Shown here: piece by piece, positions 18,201-25,669 of the stretch
Position numbering within the stretch: the first letter of the stretch is position 1
Layout: each line of letters begins with the position of its first letter
NCBI GenBank assembly: GCA_913056395.1
Contig: CAJXMG010000021.1
Location: 1-46,970 of the forward strand
Reading direction: 5' to 3'
Length of the DNA: 46,970 bases
DNA from: an uncultured bacterium
GTDB taxonomy: Bacteria > Planctomycetota > UBA8108 > UBA1146
Made by a program: the position numbers and the translations under genes
The notes under the pieces: model-generated
The model's database searches: none
Seen by the model: only the letters and a program-made list of their open reading frames with translations
What the model was told of the DNA's origin: nothing

Positions 18201-19179
18201 AGTTGGGATCATCGTAGGCTGTACAGGGGTTCCAGTTTCCGGATCCTGCGGGATCCTCATACTCGGGAATGAAGTGAAATCTTCCCAAGGCGGGTTGATT
18301 GGCAATCACAAATTTCAGCGGAACAACTCCAGTACGAACTCCACCTGGCATCAAACCGGCAGTGACGTAAGGGGGCATATTTGAAGTTTCGCCAGGTGCA
18401 ATCAAGGTTGCCAACGGAAGATCGATGCTGGCACTGCTGAGGGGGAGCCCACCCGTGGCAGCAGTCAGGCTGAACTTCAGAGGGGTCGTATCCCCTGACG
18501 GAATAATTCCGGTCGGCAACTCGACGCGAACCGCCTGCATCTCGCTAGGAATGGTGTAGGCAGCGGCAGGGTCCAAACCTGAGGTGACACTGGCTGCAGC
18601 AAGAACACTGGTTCCGTCATCCACATTGGCTCCAGTTACCCCATTCAGGTTGTAACCATAAAGCACCACCTCTGTAGGAATGACCTGACCGCCTGCGTTT
18701 GCAAGAAGCTGGTTACCGTTGTCACCGATTGCATAGCCAACAATCTCTGGGGCGGCGGTGAATATACCCGCACCCGCATTGATGCCGTCAACAAACAAAG
18801 TCACCGGCCCGCTGCGAACACCACCAGGAACCATGGCTGTCAGGGTGGAGACTGCCCCGCAAGCGTTCGGATCCGTCGGATCCTCCGGAACGACATTGAC
18901 ACTCAAAATCAAGGCTTCAATTTGAGCCTGTCCACTGAAGCTGGACATGACGACTCTGTTGTTGCCTGAATCGGAGAAGTTAATCCCGGTAAAGGTCAAA
19001 ATCGTGCCGGGCCCTCCTTGTATCGGAGACACATCATTCAGTTGAGGTTGGTCACAGACCGGTGGTGGCGGTGGTACTGGAGGCTCAAATTCTTGATCAA
19101 GAAATCCTCCAAAACGATTACCAGTGTTGCAACCGCCGAGGACGATCAACACCAACAACAAAGTGAACAACCGGCTCAT
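15223..19179 (-). CDS. Very large Gly-rich surface lipoprotein with IPT/TIG domain
   Basis: 1318 aa from the ATG at 19179, chosen because it begins a classic lipoprotein signal (MSRLFTLLLVLIVLGGC, Cys17). An upstream ATG at 19299 would put 40 unrelated residues ahead of the signal. After a Pro-rich linker comes an IPT/TIG-like domain (LNDVSPIQGGPGTILTFTG). Long beta-rich stretches are then interrupted by many runs of 5-9 Gly, as in GSGGGGGGGVPGE, NGGGGGGGGGAMMV and GAGGGGGGGSLVVRASG. Several blocks repeat a strand motif such as VVRASGNVEV, YLRASGFVNI and YLEISAAGPLTI, suggesting a beta-helix or similar repeat fold with Gly loops. No enzyme motif found. Probably anchored in the outer membrane or cell surface. 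It ends at a dedicated terminator and is not in an operon. Confidence 0.78.
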   Translation of the reverse strand: MSRLFTLLLVLIVLGGCNTGNRFGGFLDQEFEPPVPPPPPVCDQPQLNDVSPIQGGPGTILTFTGINFSDSGNNRVVMSSFSGQAQIEALILSVNVVPEDPTDPNACGAVSTLTAMVPGGVRSGPVTLFVDGINAGAGIFTAAPEIVGYAIGDNGNQLLANAGGQVIPTEVVLYGYNLNGVTGANVDDGTSVLAAASVTSGLDPAAAYTIPSEMQAVRVELPTGIIPSGDTTPLKFSLTAATGGLPLSSASIDLPLATLIAPGETSNMPPYVTAGLMPGGVRTGVVPLKFVIANQPALGRFHFIPEYEDPAGSGNWNPCTAYDDPNSDFRGEGFVPGSLLLTGQADYAVNGGADMVFLWDSNIDLPDTDGPRAVRIRVQASNPIPVTALSDAPGEWESGIMLVDNDSTVIPSGMISEEFVTPANFDFGAGGTALWGGDVLATNPASNEFNFIGDVGQGTVDVILQADETYELNQGNGSIFNVTDPANVFEVLPIGPVPGEFHARTMIIEEGAILTFPNPQPTPLIFRCSGTGNIDDLVFSIAANLDFSGGDGTQGTNIESGVGGFAGPGGGTGGDGGFIEVNGQNQLVETVIPASPGEFGGGAGGDIDVVIPAAIFVARPGSGGGGGGGVPGETALNENDFTAVNRGLNGVGGRAVADELGFNLTGGGGGGGGGAGVRRQPTTAPPIVNNGGGGGGGGGAMMVVANGAVRLTGNINLDGGNGNIGVAGANSGAGGGGGGGSLVVRASGNVEVGSTAEISAIGGLGGDQTTNGNLMQAGDGGDGLILFETNGSLVAPGSVDDASLNPTPAESPGSSYGISSGPIETGSGVTDLAFTSVDSPYLIDTDSGTITTSGGVDLGVLGTDGVFEIANLTVLDGAIINATGTNSLYLRASGFVNIEGTLNVSGQDGGFPDISDPANPIPGAGGIPGPGGGAGGEGGSTLDASTLTNGEAGGIPAGVPASLIFTIPPGGDPGTPVPPDQIEAASGGESSAGDIAAACTVGGGGGGGYAEVGLNGSGAGECGGNFPNAGSGGSAYGTSSFLVPDPDNPGSSIALEVGGLGGAGGGAVFDTGTTTALASTGGGGGGGYLEISAAGPLTIGATALINARGGDSYLAPEGCGAGGAGAGGVIRIRGKSRVVIDPLATLDARGGNANDLPGAPGLPYLTNNSTNSGGNGSAGWIRIETPLGFADDINVSPAPVEGPFFSFGKEISSAFSTPYNLVNDEGSISGINLVDDAIVVQQAGDLGNFNNHRVLYEGFGASSESAGLTGPSLGVVSDPALLNSEVESVRMIILLYSDFFLGDVAPVIDLIDVPFSAE

Positions 19180-20008
19180 TCCGGTGAACCTGTGAGTGTC
19201 GAGCACAGGGGCTCTCCTTTCCCTCGGGTGATGAGATCCGACTGACGGATCTGGCGACCTTTGGATTGGGACATCCAAAGCCGAGGCTGTCTGCTTCATT
19301 TCTTACCTGTTCAAGTTCTCAGTCGCAGAGATCAAAATCGATAAGCCAGCCGAAACTGAACTTCGAAAAAGAAACTGTGCTTCGAAAAAGCAGGGCTCCA
19401 CTCGGGAGGGGCTGCTGAACTGTCTGAGTTCCTGATTTTGAGTTCTCATTTTCTTGCCAGGCCCATCACGGCTAGCAACATCACGGCCAGCAACACAGAA
19501 TCCGGCTTCAACCCACGCAGAACTGACGGACCCGGGAAAATGCTCACCCCTTTGTGGAGCAAACATTAGGCCATAATCCCATAACACCGGAGAAGAGCCC
19601 TTTAAGGCTACCCAGTGGACTTTGGGAACATTGCATTCGTCTTTTACAGATCAATTAGGGATTAACGCCGAGGGCTTCATTGTGCCAATGTTGACACGCG
19701 ACCTCGACTCGACACACCCTGTGATCCTGGCTCTTCAGGATCCCTCGCCCGGCCACGACTCTTCCGCCGTACCGCGTCTGGAATCCCCTCGCAGGTTCGC
19801 CATCAATTTCGCTTGCTGGGGCCCGCGATCTCTCGCTGTCCCACCGCAAATGTTGGTCTGGCAAACAGCAGAATATCGTATCCCGGAGGCGATGGGAGTC
19901 AAGATCGGGAGACTGGCGTTCTGACATTCCAGAGGGCAAGATGCCCCTCCAGATTCGCCCCTTTGGCGGGGTTTCAAAATCGATCTGCCTGCAGAAAGGG
20001 CCGACCTC
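19180..20008. other. Long non-coding stretch, divergent upstream region
   Basis: 829 bases between the divergent lipoprotein and toroid-protein genes. Open frames here show no family signal. Visible structure: a 7-bp hairpin AGATCCG-ACTGA-CGGATCT at 19234-19252 in the lipoprotein leader, a doubled CTTCGAAAAAG near 19360-19395, and a doubled ATCACGGCTAGCAAC / ATCACGGCCAGCAAC near 19465-19495. No recognised riboswitch or promoter pair. Confidence 0.5.
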
Positions 20009-21874
20009 TTGAAGCGACCTTTGGGAGAGCTCTTTTCCCGTGAAATTGCCCTTTTGAGGCGATTATTGGGGGTTTTCCGCAGAAAAAGGGGCTCCGTAAA
20101 CCCAGAGGTGCCTTCAAAAGCCACGGGTCAACGGTCTGCGGGGCAACCTGGACGCCCTTCCGCCAGATTGCAGAGAGCCTCCTCTCCGACAAAATCCAGC
20201 TCTCGAAGTCAGACTTCCCGATCGGTAACGGGAAAAATAACTCCGGCGCCGACTCAGGAATCGGTGCCAAACAGGACGAAAACAGAGCCAAACCGCCGTA
20301 AAGAGTCCAAAAGAAAGCAACCCACTGCGAGCTCACCCCCCCGGCGTCGGAAAAGAACCACCACTGCAAAAGGCCCTCGCAGGATCGCCCCCGTGCGCCC
20401 CGAACTTCTGGATCGTGAGATCGCCCATTCACCGGCGGATCCCTTTGCCTCGACCGTTGGCTCGGTGGTGTTTCATCTGGTGCTGCTCCTCATCATCATT
20501 CCCCTGTGGGCTCCGGACCCTTCTCCCGACCCTCCCCCCTCGAGAGTGATCATTCGATATTTGCCCAGGGAAAATCCACAGCCTGAAGGAGAGAAGGAGC
20601 AAGAGGTCACGCCCGAAACTCCAACGGTCGAGACTGAGCAAAAAGAACCTGAGCCGGTGGAAACACCCTTGACCGATGAAGTGAACCCGGAGATTCGCGA
20701 TGCTTTGGAGAATTCTCCTGTCGACGACTCCCAGTTCACGGTCGATGCGGAAGGTGGTGACTTCTCCACGGGCAGAACAGGAGGTGGACGCACCCGCGCC
20801 CTTTCACTTCATGGCGGCAGTGCAGAAACCGAATCGGCGATTCAGGCGGGGATCGAGTGGCTGATCCGTCACCAGGACCGGGATGGAAGCTGGTCACCCG
20901 ACCGTTTTCATCTTCATTGCAAGGAGAGTGCTGATGAGTGTGAAGGGGCCGGTTACCCGGAACACCGTGCGGGCATCACCGGTTTGTGCCTGCTCGCTCT
21001 CCTTGGAAATGGTCATCCTCCCGGGGCAGATGGCAGCCCGCGGGAAGTGGCCGCATGGAAAGCGCTCCGCTGGCTGATCGACCATCAGGATCCAACCGGT
21101 TGTGTTCGCAGCGGAAAAGGTGAGTTCCCACGAAATCTCTACGACCATGGCATCGCCACCTTTGCCCTCTGCGAAGCGGCGGAACTCGTGACTCTTCCCG
21201 CGGTCAAAAAAGCTGCAGGCAAAGGTCTCGAGTTCATCGCCAGCAGTCAACAACCCGGTGGAGGTTGGGACTACGTGCCATCACCCACCCTGCGAAATGA
21301 CCTCTCCATTACCGGCTGGCAGGTATTGGCATTACATGCCGGGCGCAAAATTGGCCTGCTACCCCCTCCATCGGTGATCGACAAGTTGGAGAAGTATCTA
21401 CAACGCTGCATCAATCCTGCGGGGGGCGCGACTTACTCGGACAGGGGCAGAGGACGGGGCCGCGGAGGATACGGGATCGATGCCGTCGGCTTGTTGACCC
21501 GATTGACACTTGGCCACTCCCCCTTCTCGCGGGAGAGCGTCCAATGCTCGAAAGTCCTTTTACAAAACCTGCCCGACCCGGATTCACGGTCCGATTGGGA
21601 TCGGGATCCCCAATCGATGTACTACTGGTACACGGCAACTTTGGCCCTCTTCCACATGGGCGGGCCAGCTTGGGAAAAATGGAACTCGGCGATTCAGCAG
21701 AACGTCCTCCCGCTGCAACACACTGAGGGTGAATTGAAAGGGTCCTGGGATCCTGATCCGAACTGGATAGGTAAGGCAGGAGGCCGAGTAACCCAGACCG
21801 CGCTCGGAATCCTGACCTTTGAAACCTACTTCCGGTACACGCCTCTGCACCGTCAATTGGGATTCCGGCGCTGA
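20009..21874 (+). CDS. Membrane-anchored prenyltransferase/squalene-cyclase-like toroid protein
   Basis: 621 aa from a TTG start (AAAGGG upstream). Residues 1-145 are strongly basic and low-complexity, predicted cytoplasmic. Residues 149-167 (VGSVVFHLVLLLIIIPLWA) form one membrane helix. A Pro/Glu-rich linker about 168-230 resembles the TonB periplasmic arm. From about residue 270 an alpha/alpha-toroid domain begins, with IEWLIRHQDRDGSW, GITGLCLLALLGNG, GIATFALCEAAEL, QQPGGGWDY and TQTALGILTFETYFRY, the QxxDGSW/QxPxGGW repeats of squalene-cyclase-like and A-macroglobulin-type folds. I see no DXDD cyclase acid, so binding or scaffolding is more likely than cyclisation. The exact start is uncertain within the basic region. 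Confidence 0.75.
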   Translation: MKRPLGELFSREIALLRRLLGVFRRKRGSVNPEVPSKATGQRSAGQPGRPSARLQRASSPTKSSSRSQTSRSVTGKITPAPTQESVPNRTKTEPNRRKESKRKQPTASSPPRRRKRTTTAKGPRRIAPVRPELLDREIAHSPADPFASTVGSVVFHLVLLLIIIPLWAPDPSPDPPPSRVIIRYLPRENPQPEGEKEQEVTPETPTVETEQKEPEPVETPLTDEVNPEIRDALENSPVDDSQFTVDAEGGDFSTGRTGGGRTRALSLHGGSAETESAIQAGIEWLIRHQDRDGSWSPDRFHLHCKESADECEGAGYPEHRAGITGLCLLALLGNGHPPGADGSPREVAAWKALRWLIDHQDPTGCVRSGKGEFPRNLYDHGIATFALCEAAELVTLPAVKKAAGKGLEFIASSQQPGGGWDYVPSPTLRNDLSITGWQVLALHAGRKIGLLPPPSVIDKLEKYLQRCINPAGGATYSDRGRGRGRGGYGIDAVGLLTRLTLGHSPFSRESVQCSKVLLQNLPDPDSRSDWDRDPQSMYYWYTATLALFHMGGPAWEKWNSAIQQNVLPLQHTEGELKGSWDPDPNWIGKAGGRVTQTALGILTFETYFRYTPLHRQLGFRR

Positions 21875-22002
21875 AATCAGGCCCAATAGAGGGGCGGCAA
21901 GCCCCGTACAATCCGTGGAAAACATGAATATTTTTCCCCTTTGAAGTAGAATGGAATGCTGAACCACAAAGCGTGGAGTTTCACAGCAAGCAGGAGTTTG
22001 GC

Positions 22003-22578
22003 ATGAGTATTTTCGACAAAATTCTATGGGGTGTTCTCATTCTTCTTGTCACTCTGGCTATCGTTTGGGGAATCGTGATTGGCTTGCCCAGTTCAATTCC
22101 AGACGTGGCCATGAAGTCGGAACGCATCTCCATCGAAGCCCTGCGCAAGGATTTGACTTCTGAACAGAATGCCCTACTGACAGAAAACCTCACCCCTGCA
22201 GCGGAGGAAGGACAGGCCCGATCCCGCCGTGCGCCCCAGTCGGAAGTCTTCCGAATCAACCGCCCCCTGTTGACCAAACTGGCCAATCGAACCGAATGCC
22301 AACAAGAATTGATGAATGCCTCCAGTGAACCGCAGGAAGATGGCTCATTGAGAATTTTTGATATCAAGGCGGGTTGTCTTCTCGACAAGGTAGGGCTTCA
22401 AAATGAGGACCGCCTGAAGATGGTCGACGGCCAACCCATCGATTTCACTTCGATGGGCGCGGTTTTTTCCAGCCACTCAAGCAGCCTGGCAAAACTGCAG
22501 TCTGGACAACCGGTGGTAATACAAATTGAGCGGAGAGGCCGAATGGTCGCACTGGTCATTGACCCGACCGGCATCTAG
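22003..22578 (+). CDS. Single-pass membrane protein with PDZ/GspC-like C-terminal domain
   Basis: 191 aa from the ATG at 22003 (CAGGAG seven bases upstream), preferred over an in-frame ATG at 21973 because of that site. One membrane helix near residues 6-28 (ILWGVLILLVTLAIVWGIVI) leads into a polar periplasmic linker. The C-terminal 80 residues have SLRIFDIKAGCLLDKVGLQN, then EDRLKMVDGQPID and VVIQIERRGRMVAL, the pattern of PDZ domains and of the GspC C-terminus of type II secretion. No other secretion gene is near, so a general PDZ role is as likely. It follows the toroid gene after 128 bases. Confidence 0.6.
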   Translation: MSIFDKILWGVLILLVTLAIVWGIVIGLPSSIPDVAMKSERISIEALRKDLTSEQNALLTENLTPAAEEGQARSRRAPQSEVFRINRPLLTKLANRTECQQELMNASSEPQEDGSLRIFDIKAGCLLDKVGLQNEDRLKMVDGQPIDFTSMGAVFSSHSSSLAKLQSGQPVVIQIERRGRMVALVIDPTGI

Positions 22579-22587
22579 CCTCTCCGC
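22530..22587. repeat. 10-bp inverted repeat spanning the end of the PDZ-like gene
   Basis: GCGGAGAGGC at 22530-22539 pairs perfectly with GCCTCTCCGC at 22578-22587 across 38 bases. It lies between the convergent PDZ-like and sigma-54 activator genes and overlaps the last codons. No good T run follows, so it may be a weak terminator or a chance repeat. Confidence 0.35.
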
Positions 22588-22620
22588 CCATTATTTCAAT
22601 CTTGAAGACTGAGTGAAAGA

Positions 22621-23679
22621 TCACTCTGTCCCGGAATTGTTCTCTTTTGCTCGGGCTACAGTCCTGTTGTAAATCGTTTTTACGTTAACCCCTAGATCTC
22701 TTGCAGCGCGAGTTTTGTTACCGCCATGGTGATCGAGCACCTTCTGAATGTGTGCATCCGTCACTTCTGTGAGAGACATCGTTACCGGATACCCCTCAAA
22801 CCCCGGGCTGGAAACGGTGTTACTTTCGATCATCGGTTGCGGTGAGTTGACGATCTGCTCACGGATCGCCTCGCCATCGATGGCTTCACCACCACTCAAG
22901 AGAACCGCACGCTCAATCACGTTCTCAAGTTCACGAATGTTTCCAGGCCAGTTGTGCTTAACCAGAATTTCTACGGCGCTGGTTCTGAGCTCAGGAACAT
23001 TGATTCCCTTGTTGCGGAGATTATCGAGAATCGATTCAACCAGATGTGGGAACTCCATCTCGCGATCACGCAACGGGATCAACTCAACATGTACAACATG
23101 AATTCTGTAGAAAAGATCAAGACGGAATCGCCCGGCATTGACTTCTTCACGAAGGTCCCTGTTGGTCGCAGCGATCACGCGAACGTTGACCGCCTTGTCT
23201 TCATTGGAACCCACGGCACGGATACGTCCAGACTGCAGGACACGGAGAAGCTTGACCTGCGCTTCCATGGGAAGCTCACCAATTTCGTCAAGGAACAGGG
23301 TTCCCCCATCGGCCTTCTCAATCAAGCCGGTCTTGTCCTTGTCGATACCGGTATAGGACCCCTTGAGAGCACCGAACAGTTCACTCTCGACCAGAGACTG
23401 GGGAATCGCCCCACAGTTCAGGGTTACCCACGGACCGGAGGCACGTTTACTGGTCTGGTGAACCAGACGTGCGACCAAATCTTTTCCGGTGCCGCTTTCG
23501 CCATCGATAAGGATGGTGGAATCGGTCGGAGCGACGGCGGAAAGAGTCCTCAGAACACGCAAGGTTCTGGGATCGTTTCCTGCCACAAAAATGTCGTTAC
23601 CACCGGACTCATTGAAGACCGGAAGACGAAGAATCGAGGGCTTGTGAGCCGCTCCGGATTCGGTAAGTGGATGACTCAT
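22621..23679 (-). CDS. Sigma-54-dependent transcriptional activator (AAA+ plus Fis HTH, no receiver)
   Basis: 352 aa. Walker A GESGTGKD (60-67), Walker B TLFLDEIGE (127-135), sensor/Arg-finger segment GRFRLDLFYRI, NWPGNIRELENVIERAV, and a C-terminal Fis-type helix-turn-helix (NKTRAARDLGVNVKTIYNR). The sigma-54 contact loop is GSYTGI (107-112) instead of GAFTGA: the key aromatic and Thr are kept but both alanines changed. There is no N-terminal receiver or GAF domain. The start overlaps the stop of the receiver-HD-GYP gene (ATGA), so phosphorylation input may come from that partner. Third of three coupled signalling genes. Confidence 0.9.
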   Translation of the reverse strand: MSHPLTESGAAHKPSILRLPVFNESGGNDIFVAGNDPRTLRVLRTLSAVAPTDSTILIDGESGTGKDLVARLVHQTSKRASGPWVTLNCGAIPQSLVESELFGALKGSYTGIDKDKTGLIEKADGGTLFLDEIGELPMEAQVKLLRVLQSGRIRAVGSNEDKAVNVRVIAATNRDLREEVNAGRFRLDLFYRIHVVHVELIPLRDREMEFPHLVESILDNLRNKGINVPELRTSAVEILVKHNWPGNIRELENVIERAVLLSGGEAIDGEAIREQIVNSPQPMIESNTVSSPGFEGYPVTMSLTEVTDAHIQKVLDHHGGNKTRAARDLGVNVKTIYNRTVARAKENNSGTE

Positions 23680-24650
23680 GGGGTCAACTCCTCCCTGACG
23701 AGGATCTCGTCCTTGTGTTTTTCAAAAAGGTCGGCAATGCGTGGATCGAACTGAATCCCCTTGCCTGATTGGATCGCCTGCATTGCCACGCTATGTGGTA
23801 GTGCAGAGCGGTAAGATCTGTCACTGGTCATGGCGTCAAAGGCATCGACCACTGCAATAATGCGGGCCATGAGAGGGATCTGCTCACCAGACAATCCATG
23901 CGGATAACCCTGGCCATCCCACCTCTCGTGATGATGAAGAACTGCTTTAACGCTGGGATTCAGAAATGGAACAGGAGAGATGATTTCCGCTGAAATTTCT
24001 GGATGCTTCTGAATCTCTTTGTATTCGTCTTCCGTCAACTTGTCATTTTTGTTCAGAATGTCCTCATGAATGCCGATTTTTCCGACGTCATGAAGCAGAG
24101 CTGCATAACCGAGAGCTCTCAATTGACCCCTGTCGAGACCTGCGTACTCTCCCAATTTCAAGGCCATATCCCTGACCCTGACCGAATGGCCATTCAGATA
24201 TCGGTCCTTGCTTTCAAGGGCAACGAGTAGCGCTTCAACCGTGTCACGCATTCCACGTACTTCGTGGACATTCATCGCACGAAAACGAGCACGCTGCATC
24301 GAGGTAATAAAGTCATCGACATCGTAGGGCTTGGTGATGAAATCGGTCGCCCCCGACTGCATCAAATCAACGGCGTTTTGAACAGTTCCGTCACCCGTGG
24401 TGACGATGATACTCAGGTCCGGGTCCTCTTCGATGGCATTGCGGACCAGGTCGTCACCTCGCATGCGTGGCATGTCGAGATCTGTGACGAGGATGTCCCA
24501 ATGGCGTTCGCGAATCGCTTCCAGGGCTTTTTCACCGTCCTCTACGAGAACAGGATCAGGCCAACCGTCCGCTGCGAGAATCGCAGAGACTAATTCTCTT
24601 GCACCGGAATCGTCGTCGGCGACGAGAATCTTCAGATCTTCGATTTTCAT
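23676..24650 (-). CDS. Response regulator with HD-GYP domain (c-di-GMP phosphodiesterase type)
   Basis: 324 aa. Receiver domain 1-125 with acidic pocket DDD (12-14), phosphoacceptor Asp57 (VTDLDMP) and Lys107 (ITKPYD). The HD-GYP domain from about 135 has GHSVRVRDMALKLG, LLHDVGKIGI (HD at 187-188) and the diagnostic HHHERWDGQGYP (239-250), with IIAVVDAFDAMTSDRSYR. HD-GYP proteins with this signature degrade c-di-GMP or related dinucleotides. It overlaps both neighbours by 4 nt: the degenerate NtrC-like gene upstream and the sigma-54 activator downstream. No cognate histidine kinase in the window. Confidence 0.93.
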   Translation of the reverse strand: MKIEDLKILVADDDSGARELVSAILAADGWPDPVLVEDGEKALEAIRERHWDILVTDLDMPRMRGDDLVRNAIEEDPDLSIIVTTGDGTVQNAVDLMQSGATDFITKPYDVDDFITSMQRARFRAMNVHEVRGMRDTVEALLVALESKDRYLNGHSVRVRDMALKLGEYAGLDRGQLRALGYAALLHDVGKIGIHEDILNKNDKLTEDEYKEIQKHPEISAEIISPVPFLNPSVKAVLHHHERWDGQGYPHGLSGEQIPLMARIIAVVDAFDAMTSDRSYRSALPHSVAMQAIQSGKGIQFDPRIADLFEKHKDEILVREELTP

Positions 24651-25627
24651 CGGATTCCCCAGGTCTCACCGGGGAGTTCACCCGCAGCCATGGAATCTTC
24701 ATGATCCCAACGGTCGATCAGTTTCTCGTGCATTCTCTCAAACTGTTCCTTGAGCCAATGCGCTGAAACAGAGGTGTTGATCTCGCCAACAAGCCTGCTC
24801 CCATCGACACTCGCAGCAGATTCGCAATACTCTTTAACTGCCTGAAGAAGCTCTTCCACATTTCCACACCAGTCTCGGGTGAGATAATCGGGAAGAATCT
24901 CTGCTTCAAATTTTTCCCAACGCTCCTGGAAATCCTCTTTCAGGGACTGGCTCCAGATCTGATAGCGAGAGATCGGTGAGATGTCCTCACGACGCTGATT
25001 CAAAGGAGTCAAGGTGAAGGAACCTGCCAGTACCATCTCAGAAAGGATGACATTCACTGCTTCAGTCGGCTCATTACGAAACCCGAATACGAGTCTTGGA
25101 ACTTGTCCCTGGGCTTTATTGACGAAGTGCGAGATCTCTCTCCATGTAGTCAATGAGATCTTGTCGGCATTTCCGATGTAGATACTTCCAGATCTACTGA
25201 GCAAGGAATGAGACAAGCCGTCTTCCCGAAGCTGCTCAATTCTGAGAGCTGCGCCATCCACGAAGCGAAGGCTCGAACCGGCAATGCAACCGGTCGCATG
25301 GATTTTCCTGGCCACCAGTTTTTTTCCGACCCCGTCTTCTCCTATCAAGAGAATGGGTAAACGGGAGTCGCTGACCTCCAGAACGAAGGACCAAAGACTC
25401 TGAATCAGCTCGCTGTTTCCCACGATCGGGTCGAATCTATCCGAGGTGGACAATCGACACTCCTGTTCGGCAGAGACTTCCCGACGAACCCCACAACTTG
25501 CCGTTGCCCCTTCCGAAAAGGGGAATCCTTTCCGGAAAGTCGGTAAAAGTTCGTCGTCAGGGAAGACTAGCCCGCTGTCAGGAAAATCGTCAAACCGGGC
25601 ACAGGGACGTACCGGTGGAAACGCCAC
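24647..25627 (-). CDS. Degenerate NtrC-like AAA+ protein
   Basis: 326 aa from a GTG at 25627, with no clear ribosome site, so the start is uncertain. FDPIVGNSELIQSLWSFV and LPILLIGEDGVGKKLVARKI (Walker A 96-103) are those of sigma-54 activators, and GNVEELLQAVKEYCE corresponds to the usual GNIRELENVI. The Walker B position reads SIYIGNADKI, with the DE pair lost. No GAFTGA loop can be found and the C-terminus has no Fis HTH. It is therefore unlikely to remodel sigma-54 holoenzyme; a regulatory partner or ATP-binding adaptor is a reasonable inference. It begins the three-gene overlapping signalling set, 42 bases after smc. Confidence 0.72.
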   Translation of the reverse strand: MAFPPVRPCARFDDFPDSGLVFPDDELLPTFRKGFPFSEGATASCGVRREVSAEQECRLSTSDRFDPIVGNSELIQSLWSFVLEVSDSRLPILLIGEDGVGKKLVARKIHATGCIAGSSLRFVDGAALRIEQLREDGLSHSLLSRSGSIYIGNADKISLTTWREISHFVNKAQGQVPRLVFGFRNEPTEAVNVILSEMVLAGSFTLTPLNQRREDISPISRYQIWSQSLKEDFQERWEKFEAEILPDYLTRDWCGNVEELLQAVKEYCESAASVDGSRLVGEINTSVSAHWLKEQFERMHEKLIDRWDHEDSMAAGELPGETWGIR

Positions 25628-25669
25628 AGGAGTGTGGCAGAGAGCTCATACTGTCAAACCAGCGAATAC

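Noticed and set aside
19622-19924. Possible 100-codon gene in the long intergenic region
   Set aside because: No ribosome site, no recognisable domain, and the opposite strand is equally open.
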